64,000 nt of DNA from Daejeonella sp. JGW-45 (lineage in GTDB: Bacteria > Bacteroidota > Bacteroidia > Sphingobacteriales > Sphingobacteriaceae), in assembly GCF_029360805.1 (NCBI RefSeq), contig NZ_JARKNC010000006.1:312199-376198 (forward strand), read 5' to 3'. A program made the translations under genes and the position numbers. Below are positions 25,586 to 35,007 of this stretch, one piece after another (the first letter of the stretch is position 1; each line of letters starts with the position of its first letter). Below the pieces are notes generated by a model. It worked only from the letters and a program-made list of their open reading frames with translations, ran no database searches and was not told where the DNA came from.

Positions 25586-27529
25586 GTGTCAAATTTAAAA
25601 AACCTCCATAAACTATCTGCAGCAGGTTTATTATTAAGTTTAGGGATTATTTACGGTGATATAGGAACGTCGCCTTTATACGTTTTTAAAGCCATCGTCG
25701 GTGATCGAACCATAACGAGCGACCTGATTTTAGGGGGGTTATCCTGCATATTTTGGACCCTGACTTTACAGACCACAATAAAGTATGTGATAATTACGTT
25801 ACGCGCCGATAACAAAGGGGAGGGTGGAATACTATCGCTTTTCTCACTTGTTAAGAAGAAGGCCAAGTGGCTGGTGATCCCCGCTATGATCGGCGGCTCG
25901 GCATTGCTGGCCGATGGAATGATCACTCCTCCAATCACAGTGTCAGCAGCGATTGAGGGACTAAGGGTTCTTAAAGGCTATGAGGATATTCCGACGGTAC
26001 CTATCGTTATTATCATCATTTCTATTCTTTTTCTAGTCCAGCAGTTTGGAACGTCCATTATCGGGAAGGCCTTCGGACCCATTATGTCGGTCTGGTTTGG
26101 CATGATGGCTGTGCTGGGCAGCATTTATCTCGTACAGCTTCCTGAGATATTGAAGGCTGTTAATCCGTATTACGCTTATGCGCTTTTGTCGGCAAATCCG
26201 AACGCCCTGTTCATTCTCGGCGCAGTATTTTTATGTACTACCGGAGCAGAAGCGCTTTATTCTGATCTGGGCCATTGCGGACGGGCAAACATTCGCATAA
26301 GCTGGATCTTTGTTAAAACCTGCCTCCTTCTAAATTATTTCGGGCAGGGAGTATGGTTATGGCAGCACCTGGGCGGTTCCTTAGGAAAGACCGAAAATCC
26401 ATTTTACAGCATTATGCCTGCAGAGTTCCGGATTTTTGGGATCTGTATCGCGACGGCCGCGGCTGTTATCGCCAGTCAGGCAATGATATCGGGTTCTTTT
26501 ACTGTGATATCTGAAGCGGTGCGTTTAAATCTCTGGCCAAAGGTGAAGATTAATTATCCAAGCAATCAGAAGGGACAGCTATATGTTCCATCCATCAATA
26601 TCCTCTTGTGGGTAGGATGTATCATTGTGGTTCTTATTTTCCGTGAGTCAGCAAATATGGAAGGGGCGTATGGCCTTGCTATAAACCTGACGTTCCTCAT
26701 GACCACCATCCTGGTAGCTGCTTATCTCAAAAGAAAGAAATTCCCAAATTATATCATTGCAATATTCCTGAGTATCTACGGAATCATAGAGCTGGGATTC
26801 CTCGTGGCTAATATGGCAAAATTTATGCACGGTGGCTGGTTTACGATATTGTTAGCCTCGATGATCCTATCAGTGATGTGGGCCTGGTCTTCTGCCCGCA
26901 GGATCAAGAACCGCTTTGTGAAGTTCGTGGAGATTGATTCCTATTATACTATTCTGAAGGAACTGAGCGATGATCAGTCGGTGCCGAAATATGCCTCACA
27001 GCTGGTGTATCTGACCAGTGCGAACTTCAATTCGGAAATTGAATCCAAGATCATGTATTCGATCCTGCAAAAGCAGCCGAAGCGGGCAGATGTATATTGG
27101 CTCGTCCATGTCGATGTAACTGATGAACCATTTACCCGTGATTATAAAGTGGATTTCCTGATTCCTAATAAGCTGATACGTATCGATTTTAAACTTGGTT
27201 TCCGGGTGGAGCAGCAGATCAATGTCTTCTTCCGGAAGGTGGTGGAAGAACTGGTAAAAAACGGCGAAGTTGATATTACCAGTAGGTATAAATCACTCAA
27301 TAAGCACAGGATAATAGGCGATTTCAGGTTTATTGTGCTGGAGAAGGTCTTGTCGAAATCCAATGTTCTTACCTTTGTCGAGAGGTTTATCATGGACTAC
27401 TATTTCATCCTGAAAAAGTTCTCCCTTTCTGAAGAGCGTGGCTTCGGGCTGGATATCAGTTTTGTAACGATCGAACGTGTTCCGCTGATCGTGTCATCGC
27501 AGGATGATATCGGGTTGACGAGGCTGTAG
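25586..27529 (+). CDS. kup: Kup-family potassium uptake protein
   Basis: Potassium:proton symporter of the KUP/HAK/KT family, 647 aa, inner membrane. The family signature LGIIYGDIGTSPLYVFKAI is at residues 19-37. About twelve hydrophobic helices follow (for example IPAMIGGSALLADGMITPP, FILGAVFLCTTGAEALYSDLGH, FTILLASMILSVMWAWS) up to about residue 440. A soluble C-terminal domain of about 200 residues follows, as in other members. The start is a GTG (MSNLKN), placed by the upstream promoter and family alignment. The stop codon overlaps the left arm of the inverted repeat that opens repeat cluster B. Confidence 0.95.
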   Translation: MSNLKNLHKLSAAGLLLSLGIIYGDIGTSPLYVFKAIVGDRTITSDLILGGLSCIFWTLTLQTTIKYVIITLRADNKGEGGILSLFSLVKKKAKWLVIPAMIGGSALLADGMITPPITVSAAIEGLRVLKGYEDIPTVPIVIIIISILFLVQQFGTSIIGKAFGPIMSVWFGMMAVLGSIYLVQLPEILKAVNPYYAYALLSANPNALFILGAVFLCTTGAEALYSDLGHCGRANIRISWIFVKTCLLLNYFGQGVWLWQHLGGSLGKTENPFYSIMPAEFRIFGICIATAAAVIASQAMISGSFTVISEAVRLNLWPKVKINYPSNQKGQLYVPSINILLWVGCIIVVLIFRESANMEGAYGLAINLTFLMTTILVAAYLKRKKFPNYIIAIFLSIYGIIELGFLVANMAKFMHGGWFTILLASMILSVMWAWSSARRIKNRFVKFVEIDSYYTILKELSDDQSVPKYASQLVYLTSANFNSEIESKIMYSILQKQPKRADVYWLVHVDVTDEPFTRDYKVDFLIPNKLIRIDFKLGFRVEQQINVFFRKVVEELVKNGEVDITSRYKSLNKHRIIGDFRFIVLEKVLSKSNVLTFVERFIMDYYFILKKFSLSEERGFGLDISFVTIERVPLIVSSQDDIGLTRL

Positions 27530-27894
27530 TCCCTCGCTGCGTTCGGGATACAGCCGACCCTCTAGGGGTCGCATGTTTATAGATGAATGCATTCACCTAT
27601 ACCCGACCCCGAGGGTGCCCGCCCGGATTAACACCGTTCGGACGGGGTCGTATGTGCTGGATTGAATGATAATGTGTTTATCACATGCGACCGCCCTTCG
27701 GGGTCGGTAAAACGCGCTAAATAATTTTCTGGAAACATTTGACTCCTTCGGAGTCAGTGAATCTGTCTCAATAGGTTGCATTTAGCAAAAGGACATCAAA
27801 ATCCCTTAACTTCATGACATTGGCCGCAGTGAGCCTCCTCACCCTTTTATAATTTCAAAAACACCTGCCATCCCGAACGTAGCGAGGGACCTAC
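27526..27894. repeat. Palindromic-repeat cluster B bounded by inverted repeats
   Basis: It is bounded by a nearly perfect inverted repeat, GTAGTCCCTCGCTGCGTTCG.. (27526-27549) against 27870-27894 (one base inserted and one mismatch). Inside are four TTCG-type small hairpins with the same order and wording as cluster A, including a GACTCCTTCGGAGTC palindrome and an ATCAAAATCCCTTAA end. The repeat starts at the kup stop and ends next to the permease stop, so it may act as a bidirectional terminator. No gene is seen. Confidence 0.8.
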
Positions 27895-27895
27895 C

Positions 27896-29611
27896 TCATA
27901 GCTCCTGCTTCACATTCAGCTTACTCTTACGATACCCATAGGTGAAATAAATGATCAGCCCTAAACCAAGCCATATCAGGAACCTCAGCCAGTTGGTATA
28001 GCCAAGCTCTGTCATCAGGTATAAACAGCTCAGGAGGCCTAAAACAGGTATCAGCGAAAGTTTTTTGACAAAGGACAATACCGACATCACTACTGCAGCG
28101 ATAAGAAACAAAAAATAGGGAAGCTTATCTTTATAGACATGCCAGTCGCCGTCATATTGAAACAGGGACTGGATCTGAGTGCGGAAGACAATAAACAGGA
28201 AAATCATTAATGCCGGCACAATATAACGGCTGCTGATATACGGTATCCGGAAGCGTTTGTGATTGGCGTCGGCAGGGGACTCCCGGGGTAAAAGCAGCAC
28301 CCCTCCGCAAACGAGCACGAAAGCAAACAAGGTTCCGATGCTGGTCAGGTCGGTAACCTCAGTGAGGTTCATAAAGAGCGCGGGTATGGCCACCAGGCAG
28401 CCCGTTACAATGGTAGCAAACCAGGGAGTTTTATATTTGGGATGAATGCTTGAGAATTTTTCAGGCAGCAGTCCGTCACGGCTCATGGCCATCCAGATCC
28501 GGGGCTGGCCCATCTGGAAGATCAGCAGTACGCTTGCTGTGGCTATTACCGCGCTAACCGAGATCACGTAACTGACGTTGTCAAGTCCGACGCTCTTAAA
28601 AACAAAAGCCAGCGGATCTTCCACCTGCAGGTATTGATAATTAACCATGCCGGTTAGGACCAGGGCAACCAGGATGTAGAGAACGGTACAGATGACCAGG
28701 GAATATATCATGCCTTTGGGCAGGTCGCGCTGCGGATCCTTACATTCCTCGGCGGTAGTTGATATTGCATCAAACCCGATGTACGCAAAGAAAACCCCCG
28801 ATACGCCTTTCATCATACCTTCGAAGCCATTCGGCATAAACGGGTCCCAGTTGGCCGGGGTGACATAGAAAAGACCCAGCATAATTACGCCGACAACTAC
28901 CCCGACTTTAAGGATAACCATCGCATTAGTAGCTTTTTTCGTTTCACGGATGCCAATGTAGACCAGGTAGGTGATGAGAAAGACGATGCCGAGCGCGGGC
29001 AGGTCGGCAATAAGTTTGAAGCTGCCCGGTCCGGGTGCTGTATCCCAGGCCCGGGCGGCAAATTTTACTTTGTCACTTATAGCGCTCAGATTGCCGCCGG
29101 CGGCTAAAACCTCCGCATGAGCGTTTGCAGCCGAGAGGTAATCCATTGTCAGGTAAGCCGGAATATGTATGTTAAATCCTGCTAAGAGGTTGGTGAAATA
29201 TTCGCTCCATGATATTGCAACAGCGATATTTCCAATTGCATATTCCATCAGGAGATCCCAGCCGATTATCCATGCGATCAGCTCGCCGAACGAAGCATAC
29301 GCATAGGTGTAAGCGCTTCCAGCCACGGGTATCCTGGATGCAAACTCAGCATAGCATAGGGCGGAGAACCCGCAGGTAATGGCTGTGATTACAAATAAGA
29401 GACTTACTCCCGGGCCTCCGTGAAAAGACGCGTTACCGATGGTGGAGAAAATGCCGGCGCCGACCACCGCAGCTATGCCCATGAAAGTAAGGTCTTTTAC
29501 CGTGAGGATCCTTCGCAAGCCCTGTTCCGCTACTTCAGAATCTGAAAAACCGGCGTGTCGGTCTGCCATTATCCGGTCAATAGATTTTTTACGAAAAAAG
29601 GTCCCGGCCAT
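27896..29611 (-). CDS. APC-superfamily amino acid permease (CAT-like)
   Basis: Inner-membrane amino-acid transporter of the APC superfamily, 571 aa, with about 12-14 helices. The first helix reads LTFMGIAAVVGAGIFSTIGNA (the unwound GAGIF substrate motif). GFSALCYAEFASRIPVAGSAYTYAYAS is the second APC signature, followed by GVFFAYIGFDAISTTAEECKDPQRDLP. These signatures and the length match the cationic amino acid transporter-like (YfnA/CAT) group. The C-terminal pair of extra helices ends in YFTYGYRKSKLNVKQEL. It lies downstream of the SusCD pair but behind a terminator, so it is probably a separate transcript. The actual substrate is not readable. Confidence 0.92.
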   Translation of the reverse strand: MAGTFFRKKSIDRIMADRHAGFSDSEVAEQGLRRILTVKDLTFMGIAAVVGAGIFSTIGNASFHGGPGVSLLFVITAITCGFSALCYAEFASRIPVAGSAYTYAYASFGELIAWIIGWDLLMEYAIGNIAVAISWSEYFTNLLAGFNIHIPAYLTMDYLSAANAHAEVLAAGGNLSAISDKVKFAARAWDTAPGPGSFKLIADLPALGIVFLITYLVYIGIRETKKATNAMVILKVGVVVGVIMLGLFYVTPANWDPFMPNGFEGMMKGVSGVFFAYIGFDAISTTAEECKDPQRDLPKGMIYSLVICTVLYILVALVLTGMVNYQYLQVEDPLAFVFKSVGLDNVSYVISVSAVIATASVLLIFQMGQPRIWMAMSRDGLLPEKFSSIHPKYKTPWFATIVTGCLVAIPALFMNLTEVTDLTSIGTLFAFVLVCGGVLLLPRESPADANHKRFRIPYISSRYIVPALMIFLFIVFRTQIQSLFQYDGDWHVYKDKLPYFLFLIAAVVMSVLSFVKKLSLIPVLGLLSCLYLMTELGYTNWLRFLIWLGLGLIIYFTYGYRKSKLNVKQEL

Positions 29612-29633
29612 ATTGCATGAGGTGATTTACCAT

Positions 29634-29641
29634 CAAACTTA
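29634..29641 (-). promoter_or_regulatory. Candidate -7 box for the amino acid permease
   Basis: On the minus strand TAAGTTTG matches TAnnTTTG, 22 nt upstream of the permease ATG. No TTTG at 17-23 bp spacing is seen. Confidence 0.4.
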
Positions 29642-29696
29642 AAAATTTATTCGGATTGATGGGGGTGAATTTGCAAAGGTAATTGATGGGTAAGCA

Positions 29697-29738
29697 AATA
29701 AAAAAAGGCCGCTAAAAATATCTATTCTTAGCAGCCTT
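29697..29738 (-). terminator. Rho-independent terminator after the susCD pair
   Basis: Read on the minus strand, AAGGCTGCTAA and TTAGCGGCCTT form an 11-bp stem with one G-T wobble and a 12-nt loop. A run of seven T follows. It lies 17 bp after the SusD stop (stem 29705-29738). Confidence 0.85.
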
Positions 29739-29755
29739 CAAACGGTTAGTTTTAA

Positions 29756-31663
29756 TTACTTCTTAGCCCACCATAACGGGGTAAGCACGGCATCTTCGCC
29801 TCCTAAAAACCCTACAGCCTGAGCATAGCCGGCAGCATTACTGTTTTTAAGCCCGGAAGGATATCTTAGCCTTTGCGGGAAATTTTTCACGCTATTGGTC
29901 ATGAAGTTGCCTGAGGTTAGGTTTGGCAAATTAACCAGGGGATTTTCAATTGCCGGGTTCTCAAAGAACGGAAGACCAAGCCTGCGGTGATCACTCCACG
30001 TTTCCAAAGGCAGCCATGGAGTTTGCGCGATGAATTTCTGGGTGATGATCTTGGTCAGCAGGTCATTTTTTACTGCGCCAGCTTTATAAATGGTATTGTC
30101 CGGATATTTGATCTGAACCGTGCCGGTGGTGTTGGTATAGCCATCTTTATAGTCCATCGCATGGGTGGCAGGCGGCTCAGTGGTATGATCCCAGCTGGCC
30201 GAAGTACCATTATTGTTATAAGCTGTGGAAGTTAAGTAGGCAGTGCTCTGCGCGCCCACGCCCCAATGATCCAGATTGGCTTTTACACCTGCTTCGTAAG
30301 CTGCTTTGCCTGACATAGGTACAGTCCAGCCCCGCACGGCAGCTTCTGCTAAGAGAAAATAAGTTTCCCAGTTAGCGAAGAATATCCTTGAGCTGGCACT
30401 GGTCCTGAACTCGTTGGAAACACGCGGCATGGTACCGTTGAAAGCTCTTACGTTATTTTTGGAGCCGGGAGTTCCCCAGTCGCCGCTGGTGTATGCGTTC
30501 CAGGTATACTTCGCATCAATGGTTTGAAGTGTAGTGGTACCATTTGTCAGCGTGTTGGTCGTTGTTTTTGCAGTGTTATCCCAGGAAGGGTAACTGTTAA
30601 AATTCGGATTAGTTACATCACCGGGAATGATAAATGTTTTAAAGGCTCGCGGATCTACTTTGTTTGGCAAACCGTCCAGCCAATATCCTGCAAAAGGATC
30701 GTTGGTCTTCGTGGTAAAGTGATCCAGGTAACGCAGCCCGATATAGTTATCCGGCTTAACCGCCGGCTGCAACGCTGCACCCACCTGGGTGGCTGCAGGG
30801 ATACCTCCCAGGTTAAAAGTGATGTTCCGGTAAGCCGCGCTCATGATCTGAGCGTTCCATTCGCGGCTCATTACACCTGTCAGCGCATCCCATCCCGGAC
30901 GCTCTTTAATTGTAAACATCTGATCGGCACCGGTTAATAGCGGCTGACTGGCAGCTTCTTCAAACGAAGCTTTGGCCTTGGCGGCGTCTACCTCCGACAG
31001 GCGCATAGATAATCTCAAACGCAATGAGTTAGCATATCTTTTCCATTTATCATAGTCATAGGCAAATGCAGGGTCTTGTTTCTTGACAGCATCCGGATTG
31101 ACCACACTCATATCCAGTTTTGATGTGGCGTCTTTCAACTCGTCCAGTAAGTGATAGTAAACATCCTTTACACTGGAGAACTCGGGGTTTTTACCCTGGA
31201 AGCCGTTAATGGGAATAGGTCCGAAATTATCGGCCAGCTCGCTCATCAGGTAGGCGCGCCAGATCCGGGCAACCTGGACCAGGTTTTTTGTGTAGGCTTT
31301 ACTTGTACCTTTGGCAATTTGGTCATTCCCCACCTCGATGGCAGAATTGGCGTGGTTCAGCCAGCCGGACATGTAGCCTCCGCCGTAGTAGTCAGACGAC
31401 CATCCGTCATCGTAGCCGCCGCTTGAAATTCCGCCGCCCATTTGCTGGCGTCCTGCAGTTTTCCAGTAAAGTACGAATACACGCTCTGCAATATGCGGAT
31501 CCTGCTGCGCAGAGATGATACTGTTGTTAATAAAATAGTCAACCTGCACCTGGTCGCTGTTAGCTGCCAGGGGGTTGTTATTGATCTCGTCGAACTTGTT
31601 ACATGATGATGCCGTTACTAAAGCGGCAGCCAGTAAACATGTTCCTATATATCTATTTTTCAT
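29756..31663 (-). CDS. SusD/RagB-family outer membrane lipoprotein
   Basis: Surface substrate-binding lipoprotein partner of the adjacent SusC, 635 aa. The lipoprotein signal ends LVTASSC with the anchored Cys, followed by FDEINNNPLAANSDQ, the typical start of the SusD-like_2 group (RagB-like). Helical TPR-like sequence follows (IWRAYLMSELADNFGPIPI, YANSLRLRLSMRLSEVDAAKA). The C-terminal part ends ALTPLWWAKK, as in many members. It is longer than the usual 480-540 aa because of loops rich in T, N and G. The substrate is unknown; the neighbouring permease and absence of glycosidases make a peptide or amino-acid ligand at least as likely as a glycan. Confidence 0.9.
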   Translation of the reverse strand: MKNRYIGTCLLAAALVTASSCNKFDEINNNPLAANSDQVQVDYFINNSIISAQQDPHIAERVFVLYWKTAGRQQMGGGISSGGYDDGWSSDYYGGGYMSGWLNHANSAIEVGNDQIAKGTSKAYTKNLVQVARIWRAYLMSELADNFGPIPINGFQGKNPEFSSVKDVYYHLLDELKDATSKLDMSVVNPDAVKKQDPAFAYDYDKWKRYANSLRLRLSMRLSEVDAAKAKASFEEAASQPLLTGADQMFTIKERPGWDALTGVMSREWNAQIMSAAYRNITFNLGGIPAATQVGAALQPAVKPDNYIGLRYLDHFTTKTNDPFAGYWLDGLPNKVDPRAFKTFIIPGDVTNPNFNSYPSWDNTAKTTTNTLTNGTTTLQTIDAKYTWNAYTSGDWGTPGSKNNVRAFNGTMPRVSNEFRTSASSRIFFANWETYFLLAEAAVRGWTVPMSGKAAYEAGVKANLDHWGVGAQSTAYLTSTAYNNNGTSASWDHTTEPPATHAMDYKDGYTNTTGTVQIKYPDNTIYKAGAVKNDLLTKIITQKFIAQTPWLPLETWSDHRRLGLPFFENPAIENPLVNLPNLTSGNFMTNSVKNFPQRLRYPSGLKNSNAAGYAQAVGFLGGEDAVLTPLWWAKK

Positions 31664-31790
31664 CTTGTATATAATTTGGTTTTCAATGGTGATGAAGCCT
31701 GTCCGAACGGCGTTCAGCCGGGCGGGCTATCATGATTTAATGTTTATACCCCTGCGGGCTTTGGCAAAATCATGATGGTTTCATCTTGTA
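31658..31790. repeat. Inserted palindromic element between susC and susD
   Basis: A 12-bp direct repeat TTTCATCTTGTA occurs at 31658-31669 (it includes the SusD start codon) and again at 31779-31790. Between them lie GC-rich TTCGGACGGG-like sequence, an ATGTTTATACCCCTGCGGG unit like those of clusters A-C, and a perfect 10-bp inverted repeat ATCATGATTT (31729-31738 against 31767-31776). Confidence 0.6.
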
Positions 31791-31802
31791 ATTTTTTAAA
31801 GA

Positions 31803-34800
31803 TTAAAATCCTAATCCCAGGTTAAATAATATCGTGCGCATTGTCGGCAGTCCTGCGTTCTCAAAACCTACAGCATTACTGTTAGTAGCATAGATCGACT
31901 CCGGGTCAATGCCTCTCATGTGACTTTTTATCATCCACACGTTGTTGGCTGACACCCCGATCTTCGCGCTTTTCACCGGCGAAGTTCCCAGCAGTTTACG
32001 CGGTAAGGTGTAGCTAAGCTGAATGTTTCTCAGCCGGACGTTAGTTGCATCATAAATGTTTGCCTCAGAAATACCCAGGTTATTTGCCGTGGCAACACCA
32101 ACCCAGTAAAGCTGCGGAGTTACCGCTGTGGTATTAGGAGTATAGCCGCCGGTACCGTTAGACTTTACACCTGGTGCTACAAAGCTTTCTCTCGTACCGC
32201 CCGGAGCTGTTATAGCCGCAGTTCCTGCAGCCTGCATGGCTACCTGTGTGCCGGAGAATATCTCGCCGCCGATTCTTGCATCAACAAGGAACGACAGGCC
32301 AATACCTTTATAATCGAATGAGTTGGTGAAGCCTACCAGTGCTTTAGCCTGCTGGTTTCCTAATTTCACAATTTCCGGGTCGCGGGTTGGAACTCCGTTA
32401 GCATTCAGGATAACCTGGCCAAAATATGGGCTGGCGGGGTCTTTCACGCGTGAGTAGCGGGTGCCATAAATATCGCCGTATTTCTCGCCTACAACTGCAA
32501 GTACTGATACATCATCAAAGCCACCTAGTGCGTAGCGGTTGATCCCCGGATATAGTGATTCGATGGTGTTGTTATTTCGTGAGAAGTTGAACGAGGTAGC
32601 CCAGTTGAAGCCGTTTGGTTTCTCAATAACACGGCCGTCTAACACGATCTCAAAGCCCGTGTTCTGGATATCGCCCGCGTTTATTTTCATCGCTGTGTAC
32701 CCGCTTTGAGCATCCATCGGCAAATCGATCAGCTGCCGGGTGGCGTTTGATTTATAGTAAGAGAAGTCTAATCCTAAGCGGCCTTTAATGAACCTCATCT
32801 CGGCACCTAATTCCAGGGATTTGATCAGCTCGCTCCGGACGGTTGGATCATACAGCACCGAATTTCTTCCCGCTGTAGTATTTCCGTTGGGGTCTTTGCC
32901 GATGTTGAAGGTGTTGTACAACTGGTAAGGGGCAAGGTCGTTACCTACCTGTGCATAAGACGCTCTTAACTTACCGTAGTTGAACCAGTCAGGCAAAGTA
33001 CTGCCCATATTGGTCATCATTTCGGTAAACACGTATGATAAACTCACTGAAGGATAGAAGAATGAACGGTTTGCCGGGCTCAGGGTTGATGACCAGTCGT
33101 TCCTGAAAGTCGCATCCAGGTACAGGAATCCGTCATAGCTTAGTTGTCCGCTGCCATATACAGAGTTGATCCTGCGCCTTGAGACGCTTTCGCTGACCCC
33201 TGCAGGGCTTACACCATTATTCAGTGAAAACAGGTTGGGAACAACCAGCAAGCCTACGCTTGAACTCAGTGAAGTGAATTCAGTCGCCATAAGGTTACCG
33301 CCCAGGGTAAGCATACCGCCCACCTTGCCGAAAAGGTTGTCCTTCCGTGCAGTTACCATGGTGCTGAAATTAGTTTCTGAAAACGTTTGTTTACCCATGC
33401 CATAACGGCCGCTTGCAGCAATCGGGCTGCCGGCGTAAACGTGGGAGTTGGTATTCGTAGTATATAGATCGGCTCCGCCTTTTACTTCAGCATTCAGCCA
33501 GCTGTTAAAATTATATTTAACCGAACCGGTCATAATGAAACGGTCCCTTGAATCTTCGTTCAGATTATACTGCCTGTTCCAGTAAGGATTAATGGCGTTT
33601 CCGCTGCCCGGATACCAGAGCATATTGCCGGAAGCGTTTGTGGCGGATTCGAAATCTCTCACATCCATAGAGCGCGGCAGCATGTACAGTACATAGGCGC
33701 TGCTGTTGTCGCGGCCACCCTGCGGCCTGTTGTTGGCTGTGGAATTACTGTATTGGATCTTGGTATCAGTTACCCAGCGTTCGTTGGCGCCGAATTTGCT
33801 CACTGCCCTTGCAGTCAGGTTATTACGTACGAGTTTCGTGCCCGGTACAATACCTTCGTCCTCCAGCCGATTGAAAGAGCTGTACACCGAAGTGTTCTTG
33901 TATAGCTGCTGGAAGGCAATGCTATTATTGAAGTTTGAACCCGGCTGCATATAATTGCTCACGTTATCATAGGTCGTCAGGTTAGCAGGCTGTCCATTCC
34001 AGTTTGTGACGGCCTGCCCGGTGGCCTGCGGCCCCCAGCTCGTGGTTAACTGCGCATTATAAGTACCGTTATTACCCTGACCGAACGAGTCCTGAACCTC
34101 CGGGTTTGTGAAGATATTGGAGATGCCATAGGTGCTGGATACGGTAATACCCAGGCCGTCCTGTGCGCGTCCGGATTTTGTGGTGATCAAGATAACCCCG
34201 TTGCCCGCACGTGAACCGTACAGAGCAGCGGCAGAAGGCCCTTTCAGCACAGAAAGCGTCTCAATATCATCCGGGTTTATATCCGCAATACCGTTACCCC
34301 TGTCTAAAGCCCTGTTCCAGTAGCCATTGTCCGGTGCTCCGGTAAAGTTATCGATCGGCACTCCGTCCACAACGATCAGCGGCTGATTACTTCCAGTAAG
34401 CGAATTACTTCCGCGGAGTAAGATCTTTGAAGATCCGGCAGGCCCGTCACTTGACCTGACCACCTGCAAACCGGCGATCTTTCCGGTGAGCGTATTAGCC
34501 AGGTTGGGTTCTTTAGCTGAAACTAATGTTTCTCCCTTGACTTCCTGCACGCCGTATCCCAGCGATTTTCTCTCTCGCTTGATCCCTAACGCGGTAATAA
34601 CTACCTCGCCGAGCTCACTGTCTGACGACGTAAGTGTTACGTCAATTGTTTGCTGTGTACCGACTGTGATTTCCTGCCTGGCAGAACCTACCATGGTAAA
34701 GACGAGTATGTCGCTTGGACTCGCCGAAACCGAAAACTTTCCACCTGCGTCAGTCTGGGTTACTCTGGTTGTACCTTTGACTGTAACGTTAACTCCGGGA

Positions 34801-34913
34801 ACCGGCCCCGAATTGTCCCTTACCGTTCCGGTAATGGTTCTTTGCGCAAATGCAGTAATGCTCAGCATGATGAGCATCAACACACTTAAACACCTTAAGT
34901 AGTTTTTTTTCAT
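31803..34913 (-). CDS. SusC/RagA-family TonB-dependent receptor
   Basis: Outer-membrane TonB-linked transporter, 1036 aa. A Sec signal (LSVLMLIMLSITAFAQ) is followed by a carboxypeptidase-D regulatory-like domain (RTITGTVRDNSGPVPGVNVTVKGT). The link SELGEVVITALGIKRERKSLGYG leads into the plug domain with LRGSNSLTGSNQPLIVVDGVPID and LSVLKGPSAAALYGSRAGNGVILITTK. The rest is a 22-strand barrel ending in a C-terminal Phe (RTILFNLGLGF). There is no STN signalling domain, unlike the two receptors at 40513 and 54130, so it is not expected to signal through FecR. A ROK regulator encoded just upstream is the likely controller. Confidence 0.95.
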   Translation of the reverse strand: MKKNYLRCLSVLMLIMLSITAFAQRTITGTVRDNSGPVPGVNVTVKGTTRVTQTDAGGKFSVSASPSDILVFTMVGSARQEITVGTQQTIDVTLTSSDSELGEVVITALGIKRERKSLGYGVQEVKGETLVSAKEPNLANTLTGKIAGLQVVRSSDGPAGSSKILLRGSNSLTGSNQPLIVVDGVPIDNFTGAPDNGYWNRALDRGNGIADINPDDIETLSVLKGPSAAALYGSRAGNGVILITTKSGRAQDGLGITVSSTYGISNIFTNPEVQDSFGQGNNGTYNAQLTTSWGPQATGQAVTNWNGQPANLTTYDNVSNYMQPGSNFNNSIAFQQLYKNTSVYSSFNRLEDEGIVPGTKLVRNNLTARAVSKFGANERWVTDTKIQYSNSTANNRPQGGRDNSSAYVLYMLPRSMDVRDFESATNASGNMLWYPGSGNAINPYWNRQYNLNEDSRDRFIMTGSVKYNFNSWLNAEVKGGADLYTTNTNSHVYAGSPIAASGRYGMGKQTFSETNFSTMVTARKDNLFGKVGGMLTLGGNLMATEFTSLSSSVGLLVVPNLFSLNNGVSPAGVSESVSRRRINSVYGSGQLSYDGFLYLDATFRNDWSSTLSPANRSFFYPSVSLSYVFTEMMTNMGSTLPDWFNYGKLRASYAQVGNDLAPYQLYNTFNIGKDPNGNTTAGRNSVLYDPTVRSELIKSLELGAEMRFIKGRLGLDFSYYKSNATRQLIDLPMDAQSGYTAMKINAGDIQNTGFEIVLDGRVIEKPNGFNWATSFNFSRNNNTIESLYPGINRYALGGFDDVSVLAVVGEKYGDIYGTRYSRVKDPASPYFGQVILNANGVPTRDPEIVKLGNQQAKALVGFTNSFDYKGIGLSFLVDARIGGEIFSGTQVAMQAAGTAAITAPGGTRESFVAPGVKSNGTGGYTPNTTAVTPQLYWVGVATANNLGISEANIYDATNVRLRNIQLSYTLPRKLLGTSPVKSAKIGVSANNVWMIKSHMRGIDPESIYATNSNAVGFENAGLPTMRTILFNLGLGF

Positions 34914-35007
34914 GTTGTTGTTGTTTTAATTGATCGTGGTTAGTTGTTTATAATTGGTCTTTTATCGTATATATTCTTTAACCGGGTGTACCGGCCATTA
35001 TTTTAAT

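Noticed and set aside
34486-34902. 138-aa open frame antisense to the SusC signal and plug region
   Set aside because: The opposite strand encodes a complete SusC with all landmarks; the frame has no independent support.
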